Source of the DNA: Caenorhabditis remanei
Lineage: Eukaryota > Nematoda > Chromadorea > Rhabditida > Rhabditidae
NCBI RefSeq assembly: GCF_010183535.1
Contig: NC_071332.1
Location: forward strand, 17,422,001-17,486,000
DNA length: 64,000 nucleotides
Reading direction: 5' to 3'
The position numbers were made by a program, and so were the translations under genes. Of this stretch, positions 1 to 9,961 are shown in pieces. A model generated the notes under the pieces. That model was given only the letters and a program-made list of their open reading frames with translations. It did no database searches and had not been told where the DNA came from. Within the stretch, counting starts at the first letter, position 1. Every line of letters begins with the position of its first letter.

Positions 1-603
1 TCCATTTTTTGTTGTTTTTAGACGTTTTTTGGATGTTTTTTTTTGGATTATCTCGAAATTGAGGCCATGAAAAATGGCAAAATTTTAAAAATTTTGAGGA
101 GAGCATCTTCGAGGAATTCAAGTTTGAAGAGGTTTTCTCGATTTTTTCGAGGCTTTCCGTTTTCTCGAAACGTGAGAGATCCAATCGGAGAGGTTTTGCA
201 TATTTCTACAAATGGGACTCGACTGGCGGTGTTTCTGAGAAACTTTCGCTTTTCCAACAACTATTCTGAGCCTGAAATTGAGCAATTTCTGCAGAATACG
301 TGTTTTTAGCCACCTACAGCGCAATTCGTAATTATATTCAAAATATTTTGGTTATCTGGGATGTTTAATTGATTTTCAACAAACCAGCATCAAAACAATT
401 CCGAAAAAATGACCAAAATCACCTTTTTTTCGCTCCAGAAGTTTGCAATGCTTAAGGTCCAGGTGGCCTAAGTCACTGATATTTCTAGGCCACGAGTAAA
501 AAAATCCCGGCCGTGGCTCACAAAGTCATTTGATTCTCTTCCAGGTCTAATCTAATTTTTCGACAAATGCTGGAATTTTTAGTCTATTTTCAGAAAAACT
601 CAC

Positions 604-1092
604 TTGCACACTGCCACCCACTGAGAATTGTGAAGTTTTTTATCCACTGCAAAAAGTTTTTTTTTTCAATTTTTATTTTTATCATAAAAATATCTCACAC
701 TTAAGAAAAGAGAAGCAGCATCCCCACTATCCGTCCAAACTGTTTTCCTCATAATTTCTTCGAATTTTGACTCTTCTTCCATCTTTCGACATTTCGAGTC
801 TTGCTCGATTCTTATAATTTTGTTTTTCGTCACTTTTTTCGAGCCAACCAATTCTTTTTTCGCTTCCATAAATGTTGGTATAAGCATTGTCTAAAACCAC
901 ATTTTTTGCGAAATGTGTTTCTAAGTCAATGTCAAAACTTACCACCTCGTGACCGGCATCAATAAGAATATCGGATATTTTTCCCAGATAATTCGAGTGA
1001 CTGGCTCCGAAAGCCGGGTTGAATACAAGAACTTTGTAAGGGACGCATGGTAAAAAATTTAAAAATAAAGGGAAAAAAGCGGCGAGTTTCAT
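604..1092 (-). CDS. UDP-glucuronosyltransferase N-terminal exons (fragment or continuing off the left edge)
   Basis: Three exons, 1092-943, 890-699 and 646-604, keep one reading frame across good splice sites (HEV|TM and FLS|WIK junctions; a TTTTTGCAG acceptor at 647). The start at 1092 follows a TTCCGCAG acceptor that could be a trans-splice site. The product begins with a signal-peptide-like stretch (MKLAAFFPLFLNFL), then YKVLVFNPAFGASH and DAGHEVTMLIPT, as in nematode family-1 UGTs. Known members conjugate sugars to lipophilic compounds in the ER lumen. The acceptor-binding half and the UDP-sugar signature would lie downstream, but nothing in 1-600 reads as UGT. The gene is therefore either truncated or has a long intron running past base 1. 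About 128 residues are visible of a usual ~520. It lies 3' of the BTBD7-like gene on the same strand. Confidence 0.72.
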
Positions 1093-1525
1093 TTGGCAGA
1101 AACTGCGGAAAAAAAGAAATGCGCCGAGAATTCGATGCAATGTCTGCGTCTCTCGCTCTCTATCGCAGCGCAAATTTTTGAGTCTGGCGCGCCTGAGACG
1201 CGTTACTCTTTAAAGAGCGCTCTTAACAAAAATAATGAAGAATATACATGACAATTTTGTACTCTAAACAGAAGAATCGACAAGAAAAGATAACCCGTGT
1301 TGTAAGCAAACGCGCTCTACCGAAAGTTTTTGTTCGGTGGAGCGCATGTACAGAAAATATACATAAAAATTATAAATATGGCAAGACGTCCGGTGGTGTT
1401 ATCGATTTTTCTGAATTTTCACTGGCTAGACGGCAAGAGAGACATTCTTCAGGAATATCGAGTTCGATAAGGGTTTGGCGGGTTATCTGGAAAACTCAAA
1501 TAAAATTAATTGTTGCAATCGTGCT
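1093..1525. repeat. Dispersed hairpin repeat between UGT fragment and BTBD7-like gene
   Basis: The 433 bases between the two minus-strand genes include a hairpin at about 1311-1347: GCGCTCTACCGAA, a short loop, then TTCGGTGGAGCGC. Related half copies occur at about 1521-1535, 39603, 42850, 42985 and 57483-57543 in this window. No coding exon is visible. Confidence 0.6.
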
Positions 1526-4500
1526 CTACCGAACTCTCACCATTTCCAACGCCATTTTTCGATGAAAACTTCGCGTCAATCTCATAAAATTCGCTTGTTT
1601 CGTCCTGTCTAAAATCCGTTTTCTCGCCTCAATATACACATTTTCATCGAGAATATCCGGATACAGTTTGGTGAATTTTATTTGTGGAGATTCTGAAGAC
1701 GTCGTGGTGACTTCTGGAGACTTTCCGATCCACGACGGGTCTTTGAGGTTACGGTGCTTGAGAAGAGCCGTGTGATAGGGTCTGGAAATTCAGTTTTCAG
1801 TAAATGCGCTCTATTGACACTTTTTTGAAAAATTGATTTGCGTTGACAAACTTGCGGAAAGTGGGCGGGGATAATTGAAATTAGTAAAAAAAATTGCATT
1901 TTTTTTTTGATTTTCAAGAAATTTATGGAAAAATGTTAGGTTTTTATCCTAAAAAATTGAGAAAATTTTATTTCAGAAAGTGGGCTAAAAAAACTTGCAA
2001 AAATGGGCGGAGCCAATATCCCAATTTTTAGGCTAAAAATCCTTCAAAAATTTCCTGAATTTCAAAAAAAAATATTTTTTTAATATTTTGTCTTTTTAGA
2101 AAAGCACATTTCGCAAAAGAAGATGAAAAAATCATTTTCTCAACTTTTTAGTTTTTTTGGCGGATTTTCATTTTAAAAGCTTTTTTTCGCGGATTTTCAA
2201 ATTTTTTGCCAAAAACTGCAAAAAATGAAGCTCCGCCCATTTTTGTAAATGTGCCGCACAAATCAAAAAACCGCTTTTTGAATTTTTTCCAATTCAAAAA
2301 TGCAAAAAAAAAAATAGAAAAGCGTTATCTCAACTTTAAAGTTTTTTCGCGGATTTTCAAATTTTTGCAAAAAAAAGCAAAAAAAAAGGGCGGGGCTAAT
2401 GAAGCTCCGCACACTTTTCTCAGTAAGCGGAGTCTATTCTGATCTACCCACCTATAATATCTCGGTCCACAACTCTCATCGTCCGGTTTCAGCCAATGGA
2501 CATCCGGATTAATTTCCGACGTCGACGCGCACACCACTAAATCCTGTCCCAATGGAGACTGTTCTAGAATTCCCTTGTTATAAGCGTCCGTCAGATCCTG
2601 ATGAAACGGTGGCAACGCGTAATCTTTCCGGATATTTTCAGCCAGTGGTTTCAGAATCTCTTTGAGTTCTTCCCCTGATTTTTCCGACTTTTTCAGTCCC
2701 CTCCGACTTATAGAATGACATGTGTCGGCGACTAGATTCGGTTCTCTTTCCTCTAATTTCTTTAATAATGCATGTTCGCCCCATCGACAACACGCGCCGA
2801 GCAGTTCCAACTCAGTGGATTGGAGGAATTGACTTTGTGTCAATTCGGTCATTTCAGTGGGTGTTAGGTCGAAGAGTGCGGCGGATTGAGAGATTCGAGA
2901 GAATTCTCGTTCGATGAAACGGGCGGCGTGCGTTGAAATGTACGTGGAATTGTTGGAACGACCCCATTGAAGAATTTGGACGACGTTGTCGTGAGAGAGA
3001 TTCTTCACCACGACGTCTTCGCACGCTGAAAGAATTTATTTTTATTTTTAAGAAAACGCGCTCAGCTGATAAAAATCAGTTTTCTGCGTTGTTTCAATCA
3101 ATTTTTGGAAATTTTTCTTCCCCAGATTTTCAAAATTCGGGGAACAAAAAATGTTTTCAGTTTTTTTTGGAATTTCGATATTTTTCGGGATCCAGAAAAA
3201 AGTGAATTTTAGTTTAGTTCGGTTAGATAAAACGGAATTCACTTAAAAATCTCTTTTTCATTCTTCTTTTTTCTTCCCCAGATTTTCGAAATTCGGGGAA
3301 GAAAAAGGATTTTCGGATTTTAATTTTTTTTTGGATTCAGAATCGGTAAAAATTGTGAATAGTGATGTAGTTTAGACAGATTAGCGGAATTTGACTCCAG
3401 AATCTCTATTCCATTGGTCTTCTTTTTTCTCCCCTAAAATTCGGGGAAGAAAAAAGAAGAATAAAAAAGAGAATTGTAAGTCAATCCTCACTTTTAGAGG
3501 TCATCAATATCAGAATCCACAACTTTCGATTCCGAATCTCTTTTCTTTTCCAGAATTTTCAAAATTTTTCAAAATCCGGGAAGATCTAAAATCCGAGTTA
3601 GACTAGAAATCTATGTAAGACAAGGATCCAGAGAAGGCTACAGCTTGAAAAAAGACTGTGATTCGAGAAAAAACGGAACTACGGAAAAAAAAAATCAGAA
3701 ATCCAAAATCTTTTTTCTTCCCCAGATTTTCAAAATTCGGGGAAGAAAAAAAAGAATGAAAAATAGATTTTTGAGTTAAACCTCCTTTTTTGAGGTCATC
3801 TATATCAGAATTCACAACTTTATATTTCAAATCTCTTTTCTTTTTCCAGAATTTTCAAAATTTTTCAAAATCCGGGAAGACCCAAAATCCGAGTTAGACT
3901 AGAAATCTAGGGAACACAAGAATCCAGAGAATGCTACAATTCGAAAAAAAAACTGAGATTCGAGAAAAAACGGAAATCCGGGGAAAAAAAACAGAAATCC
4001 GAAAAACCTTTTTTTCTTCCCGAGATTTTCAAAATTCGGAGAAGAAAAAAAAGAATAAAAAAGAGATTTTCTACCATATTCCGCTAAAATTGGAAAATTG
4101 GATCAATTTTTAATGGAAAGTGTGATTTTTTATGTACAAACTGAGTTTTTCGTTGATTTTCATGATTTTTTGTTGAAATTATCGTCAATTTTGCAAATTT
4201 TTTAATTTTTCCTCTATTCTCTCAAACTTTTCCATCTAATTCTTACCATGAACCATTTGCTGCACCCCAAAAAACCGCGCAATCTCAATAATCTGCAGCG
4301 CCCGTGCCAGTTGAACATCCGGTGATTTTCCACTAGTCGTTATCGCTTTCGCCTGTGATAAAGATGAAATTGAGTCCTCGGATTTCGGTGCGAGACTCCA
4401 ATCCAGGCGGTCCGTATACAAAAATGAGACGAAGAGTGGAGCGAACGCTCGTGGAAATATTAGTTCAGAGAATTGGAGTCTGCGAGGATAAGGCGGATTT

Positions 4501-5647
4501 TCTGTGTTTTCCCATGATTTTTTGGTTAAAAGTGAATGAATAATTGTGCTCCGTGAGGCAGCGATGAGAGATGAGCATCGAATTTCGAAATTTTCCGTGT
4601 CAGGTTCTGTAAAAAAATCATTTTTTTCACGAAAAAAATTCATTTTTGAGCTGAACTACTGTAATTGTCGTAAGGTTTTGTGCACAGTCCGCAAACACCG
4701 TGACGCAAAAATGCAGAGAAACGGAAAATTATTTTTTTCCCGCAAGTTTTGTCGAAAATTAGCGCTATTTATTGGTTTTAGGTCAAATTTTTTTGATTTT
4801 TTTTTATTTGAAACTCACTTTGACTCCCCTCCACCACTTCTATCACCAAATCGCCATTTTTCGTATCTTGCTTATACATTTGTTTCACATCGTCCTCCAA
4901 CTTTTTAAAACAACCAAACTCCGCACACAACTGCTCCAAAATCACATTCCCCCGCTCTTCCGGCCATTTTTCAGTGAAAATATATGACTTCAAAAAGAAT
5001 TCCACGTCATCTTGCTCGAATTTCATAAATTTTTCGTCTCGAATATCGAAATTTCTGGGATTTTCGTCGTAGTTGGCGCAGATTTTCAGATTTTTACAAC
5101 GTTGCGATAGAAATGCACGATTTGAAGGGATTGAAGTGAACTGGAAAGACAGATTGTTGATTTTTCTAGAATTTTTTCAAATATTTACTTTAAAAAGCAC
5201 ATTTAAATCGACCGCCACGTGTCTTCCTTTTTCAAAATCTTGTGTGAACGGTCTAGTCGGTTTTCTGGTGTTATCACATAATTTTTGAAGTTCTAGAAGC
5301 TTCGAATCGGCTTCAAATTCTGCTAAAAGTAAATTCAAATCTCCAATTGGCCATGTCTTGATAAGCTCCTCGAATGGGCGCGTTTGGTCGCGAGTCGACG
5401 ATTTTTTCTGGAATATTTTATTCGAAATTTGTTCTCCGGTAGAACATTTTGAAAATCTCACTTTAAACGAGAATTTCAGCTTAGAAGTCGCGTTTAGAAG
5501 ACGTCGAGGGCTTGGGCGAGAGGATTCTGTGGTGGCGGTGCTGGAATTTTGAGTTTTTTCTATTTTTCAGCAGGTTTTTTGCATTTTTTTGTGTAAATCA
5601 ACCCACCTAACAGTATCATGCCCCACTTGCGACGACGCGCCTCCCAT
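1526..5647 (-). CDS. BTBD7-like BTB/BACK protein
   Basis: Seven exons join in frame: 5647-5607, 5540-5462, 5407-5189, 5140-4819, 4606-4247, 3025-2452 and 1781-1526, about 616 residues. The start MGGASSQ is a plausible N-myristoylation signal and resembles the MGANAS start of human BTBD7. A first degenerate BTB region follows DLNLLLAEFE (about residues 65-200). A second BTB (about 210-345) contains SSLIAASRSTIIHSLL and FLYTDRLDWS. A BACK region (about 350-480) contains CCRWGEHALLKKL and EREPNLVADTCHSISRRG, which lines up closely with human BTBD7. Such proteins are thought to act as CUL3 adaptors. The human C-terminal half is missing: the last exon ends within a dispersed repeat that supplies the TAG. 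A 1.2 kb intron (3026-4246) holds tandem hairpin repeats. The gene is transcribed divergently from rab-1. Confidence 0.88.
3050..4060. repeat. Tandem hairpin repeats in BTBD7-like intron
   Basis: Within the intron 3026-4246, a hairpin built from CTTCCCCAGATTTTC and AATTCGGGGAAG recurs at about 3116, 3270, 3715 and 4016, with a half copy near 3430. The blocks at about 3430-3715 and 3715-4010 look like ~295-base direct duplicates that share stretches such as ATCCGAGTTAGACTAG. Confidence 0.7.
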
Positions 5648-6511
5648 ACTACTCTAGAACGCTCTGTTGACTCTGAAAATATTAAAATTTACTGAAATTG
5701 CTTATTTCCATGAGTTTCGTGAGAAAATTTGCGAATTTCTTTCTGAATATGTATTTTTCTGTGTTCCAAGACTATTACTTTCACATTTTTCCAGAAAATA
5801 AATATATTTTAACCTTGAAAACCGGCTCAAATACCAAAAAAAATTAATTTCTCGTTCAGAAATGCAAACGCGCCCCGCCGAACGCGTGGCGGCCCGACCG
5901 CTCCGCAGTCACGGGGTGTTCTTTCTGGCCGACTCGCCACGTCATTTCACTGTTTTCATCGCTTTTCCGCACCAATTTTCTCATTTTTCGACGGATTTTC
6001 ATTCTTCAGACGCTGAAAAATCGTTTCCGCCATCAATTTTCCGTTAATTTCATGTATTTTTGGCGGAAAATGAGTCAAAAAGAAGTGTTTTTCGGAGATC
6101 AAACTCTTGCGAAATTTCATCGAACAACTGATTATCTGAATAAATTTTTCCGTTTTTGAGCAACTTTTTCCCCTTCTTGAAGGCAGTTCCCCATTATATA
6201 GTCAATTTCGTGTCCTTTCAATGTGTTCTGCTTCATTAGAACCGGTTCTCACCTCGCTTTCTCTTTGTTTACAAACCGCGATCGATAAATTATACACGTT
6301 GTCTCCCCTTCAGCCGCGGCTGTGTGTTTCTGCTGATCGATTTGTCATATGATTTGTCACCGTTCTCTTCGTTTATTTCGCAATTGATTTTTATTTTGAC
6401 GACGTGTCTCCTCCTTAAAAAATATTGCTCATCGCGTGATCAGTCACAATTTTAAAACTAATTTTTGTCTATTTTTCAGGGGTTTCATTTTATCACTTCG
6501 ATTAATAGAAG
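5648..6511. promoter_or_regulatory. Divergent intergenic region, BTBD7-like / rab-1
   Basis: These 864 bases separate two divergent starts and must hold both promoters. A GC-rich patch near 5860-5935 (CGCGCCCCGCCGAAC) matches a dispersed repeat also seen near 42855, so it may be repeat-derived. A TTTTTCAG acceptor at 6472-6479, just before the rab-1 start, is a likely trans-splice or 5'UTR splice site. I cannot assign transcription-factor sites. Confidence 0.5.
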
Positions 6512-7407
6512 ATGGCCGCCATGAACCCTGAATAGTGAGTTTTTGACAATTTCGTTTCAAAAATCGATATTTTCTTTTTCAGCGACTACCTCTTCAAACT
6601 TCTCCTCATCGGAGACTCCGGAGTCGGAAAATCGTGTCTTTTGCTCCGTTTCGCCGATGACACCTACACGGAGTCCTACATCTCCACAATTGGAGTAGAC
6701 TTCGTAAGGATATCACGAGCATTTCCATGATAAATTGAAAATTTTCAGAAAATCCGCACCATTGAGCTCGACGGAAAGACAATCAAATTGCAAATCGTAA
6801 GTTTCGATTTGAAAAATTTCCTCTATTTTAACAAAATATATAATTTTCAGTGGGATACTGCTGGACAGGAACGTTTCCGTACAATCACTTCCAGTTACTA
6901 CCGTGGAGCTCACGGAATCATCGTCGTCTACGATATCACTGATCAAGTAGGCGATTTTCATTCAATTTTCCCCATTTTAATCGATTTTTTGCAGGAAACT
7001 TTCAATAACGTGAAGCAATGGCTTCAAGAAATTGATAGGTACGCTTGCGAGAACGTTAACAAGTTGCTTGTTGGAAACAAGTGCGATTTGACGGCGAAGA
7101 GAGCTGTCGAGACTCAAGCCGCTCAGGATTACGCTGGACAACTCGGAATTCCATTCCTCGAGACATCAGCCAAGTCATCGACCAACGTTGAACAGGTTAG
7201 TGATGAGCAACATTAGGAATGAGCAATTTTTCCGCTTTTTCTGTAGATTTCAATGAATTAATTTACATTATTCTCCAGGCTTTCCTCACCATGGCATCTG
7301 AGATCAAATCGCGTATGGGACCAGTTCAAGGAGCCGGCGGAGCTCCAGGAGTTCGTATCACGGGAAGTCAACCGGTTCAAGACAAGAAGAGCAGTGGATG
7401 CTGTTAA
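6512..7407 (+). CDS. rab-1: RAB-1 small GTPase
   Basis: Six exons: 6512-6534, 6583-6703, 6749-6796, 6851-6946, 6995-7195 and 7279-7407. They give 205 residues, the usual Rab1 length. The start MAAMNPEYDYLFKLL matches human Rab1A almost residue for residue. The P-loop GDSGVGKS (about 18-25), switch I ISTIGVDF, switch [14 protein letters not shown] and ETSAK are all intact, and the protein ends KKSSGCC with the double cysteine for geranylgeranylation. Rab1 controls ER-to-Golgi vesicle traffic on the cytosolic face of these membranes. A second in-frame ATG lies three codons downstream (6521), but the first agrees better with the family length. Introns are 45-83 bases. No damage is seen. Confidence 0.98.
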
Positions 7408-7977
7408 TCGAATTGAGTTAATCACATGTGATATTTCTGAACGTCTATTCTGATTCTATTCGTCTCCATTCAGCGCCTCCTTCATATTCTTTTATCCCAC
7501 TTTTTAGTTGTATTTTTCCTTCTTTTTTTCTAATTTTATCCTTCCTCTTCTTCTCCATATGAAAATTCTAACGTTCTTTTAAATTTTCACTTCTTTCTTT
7601 TCCTGTCCTTCTGAAATTCGAAATTCCTTTAATTTCTTTTCAAAAATCCCCCTCCCCAAAAATTCACGTCGTAACCTAAATTATTTTCTTTTTAAATGTG
7701 TGTCTGTGTGAATGTACATCCCTTGTCCTCCAACGTTTTGTTTTATCACCCTTCCGCTTTTTCTCGTCACCGTAACCCACCACCCGCGAAACAATAGATA
7801 ATTTTGTGTTGTGAAAATATCCCCAATTTCCTGTTCCTTTCAAACAGAGTTTTATATATTTGCTTCCCCTTCTCTCTTTTGAGCTCTTCTATAAACTTGA
7901 ATGTGAATCACTCCTCTCTCTATTGTATAACTTTATTTCTTTTCATCACATCAAATTATTTTCAGATTTCCATTTTG
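7408..7977. other. Convergent 3' regions of rab-1 and the anchored 281-residue gene
   Basis: This 570-base stretch is pyrimidine-rich with no exon. On the minus strand an AATAAA signal at 7937-7932 sits about 40 bases past the stop of the neighbouring minus-strand gene. I found no clear AATAAA for rab-1. Confidence 0.55.
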
Positions 7978-9961
7978 TTAGAACGAGAACCAGTCGCGAA
8001 AGAAGTCGAATTTCGATGCCAAGTACACCAGCTGCAATACGATCAACGCGATTCCCACCCAGAACCAGTCGAACAGTGGAATTCGACGTGGCCCCTCCTC
8101 ATCCACATCATCCGGTGAGGTGGCGGTGGCGGAGAAGTCCTCCTCGAGACAGTCGATTACCATCGCGTCCTCGTTTTCGATAACGATCCCGAGGCGACGA
8201 GCGATTTTCTGGAATAAGCAATGAAGTGGAATTCGCGGGATTCTGGATTCGGATTCTCACCTTCAACTCCTCGGCGCCCAAATGGATCACATCTCCTGGA
8301 GCGTTCCAGTATAGAAGTGCCAACGCATCCTCAGCACTGGCGATGATCTCACCGACTCCCGTTGGTGCACGATTCCACTCCAGAAGCGGAGCGATGACGT
8401 TCTCGAAGAGGTCGTCAGGACTTCGAGGAGCTCCAGTTGGGATGTAGAACCACATGTTGCCTGAAGAAGAGGATTCAAAAGGATTCAGATTCAGAAGACG
8501 TCGTGGACACCTACCGGACACAAAATCACAGTCTTCCACCGTCGCCCGAATCTCTTGAGGTGTCCAAACCTTCGCATCGGTCGACACATACTTATCGTCT
8601 TCTGAAGTCGTCAGAAGACACGTAGCCGGTTGAGATGGATAGTGCTCGAACGGCACCGGATTCCATGAATTGCGGACAATGAGATAGGCGGGACGGTTGG
8701 AGAGAAGGAGTTGGGTGGCCATCGGCATAAAGTCGGTCAACCATTTTGGAGAATTTGCGGTTTCTGGGGTGACGCACGCCTCGAGAAGCCACATTGGAGG
8801 AGGTGGCTGGAAAAAAAAAGAAAAAAGTTACAGGAATTGAACCCTTGACCCTCAGATCCGTAGCCAGATGTCTACCCGACTGAGCCACCGAGGCGCGGCG
8901 CTCTGTCATTAAAGCTTGGTTAGATAAACCCTGCAAATGTGGCTCCGCGATGCGCTCAGGTGGCTCAGTCGGGTATAGACATTTGGCTACCTATAGACAT
9001 TTGGCTACCGATCTGAGGGTCCCGGGTTCGATTCTTTTTGGAGCCAAAGTGTTTTTGCATGTTTGATTTTTAATTATGACACCAAATTTCACCGTAGAAA
9101 TAGTTTTTTTTAGTAAAAAACCAATAAGTGTGGAAAACCAAATCTTTTTTCTTTTCCATTTTTTGTCGTTCCCAATCTCCTCTTGACTCTACAAAAAGTG
9201 TACATGCCCTCTACATAGAACATTACTACATACTTCTACGACATGATTGACAGAAGCAAGACTGCCAGACAAAATTTATGACTTTTTCCGTTTTTTCGCT
9301 CTTTTTTAGCGGCAAATGTGGTGATTTTTTGGCAAATGGGAATGGGTGTACAATGGACTACTGTAGTAATTGAGAGAGTGTAGACAACGAGAGTGTCTAG
9401 CTCTCTGCGTCTCTCTTCGCATAACTTCACGATTCCGTAGGAATTGTACAAAAAAGGTTGTCAACTACAAAAATGAAGATTTTGATTTGATCAACATGGC
9501 CGAGATAAAGTTGAATTTGTATGACTAATGGATTCTCGAAATAAATCGAGTTTACTAGTCAAATTTTTTTAATCCTACTTTTTGGGCAGTGTAACTTGGT
9601 GAACCAATTTTCAAAATGTTGTATCTTTTTGAAAATTTGACGAAATCAACCAAGTTTAAATTCATATTAAAGAACATTTCTCGCTCTACAATTTACTTGT
9701 TGACCATTTTTTGTTATCTTCAACTATTGATGAGATACGGAGGCTCAAAGGGAACAAGGTCCAAGAAAAGATAAGAGGAGGGCGCAGACGGCTAGAGTGT
9801 CTAACTGTCTGCACCCTCTCTGATCTACAGTAACTCACCGCTTGCCTCTGAATCGTCTGAGTTCCCTTATTACTATTATTCTTCCCACTCTTCTTCTTAT
9901 TCTTCTTCTGATGTTGCTGAGGCGAGTCATAGAGGCTATTTGGATATGAAGTCGTGGACAT
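7978..9961 (-). CDS. Unrecognised 281-residue protein with C-terminal membrane anchor
   Basis: Four exons join in frame: 9961-9839, 8806-8515, 8460-8261 and 8208-7978. The first exon encodes a polar, Lys/Asn/Gln-rich leader (MSTTSYPNSLYDSPQQ). It splices (GCG|CCA) to PPPPMWLLEACVTPE and a folded-looking region with WNPVPFEHYP, FYIPTGAPRSPDDLF and APLLEWNRAPTGVGEI. After an acidic stretch (DDVDEEGP) comes one hydrophobic segment, WFWVGIALIVLQLVYLA, and a short charged tail. This suggests a tail-anchored or single-pass membrane protein. I do not recognise the family. Intron 1 (1.03 kb) carries tRNA-derived repeats and other palindromes. The 52-base intron 2 and all phases agree, which supports a real gene. 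It could be nematode-specific. Confidence 0.8.
8830..8894 (-). pseudogene. tRNA-like sequence (tRNA-Arg-related), degenerate
   Basis: On the minus strand an A-box-like GGTGGCTCAGTCGG and a B-box-like GGGTTCAATTCC flank an anticodon-arm-like TCTGGCTACGGATCTGA, which resembles the ACG anticodon arm of Arg tRNAs. The acceptor stem does not pair, so this is probably a tRNA-derived repeat or pseudogene. It lies about 20 bases from the exon-2 acceptor of the anchored gene. Confidence 0.55.
8951..9045 (+). pseudogene. Second tRNA-like copy, inverted, with 18-base internal duplication
   Basis: This copy is opposite in orientation to the one at 8830-8894. It has GGTGGCTCAGTCGGG and GGGTTCGATTC boxes, but an 18-base unit (TATAGACATTTGGCTACC) is repeated in tandem at 8974-8991 and 8992-9009. 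That disrupts any cloverleaf. Confidence 0.55.
9660..9830. repeat. Palindrome-family repeat copy (GCAGACGGCTAGA apex)
   Basis: Contains GCAGACGGCTAGAGTGTC followed by an inverted match (CTAACTGTCTGC). This is the apex of a dispersed family also found near 12770, 13575, 16925, 25170 and, more divergent, 9400 and 52200. It ends a few bases before the donor of exon 1 of the anchored gene. Confidence 0.6.

Noticed and set aside
1..324. Opposed ORFs at the left edge
   Set aside because: I tried to read them as the next UGT exon or a BTBD7 C-terminal exon. Neither frame shows family motifs or good splice borders.
8830..8894. Functional tRNA-Arg gene
   Set aside because: The acceptor stem does not pair and the D-arm is irregular, so it is listed as a relic.
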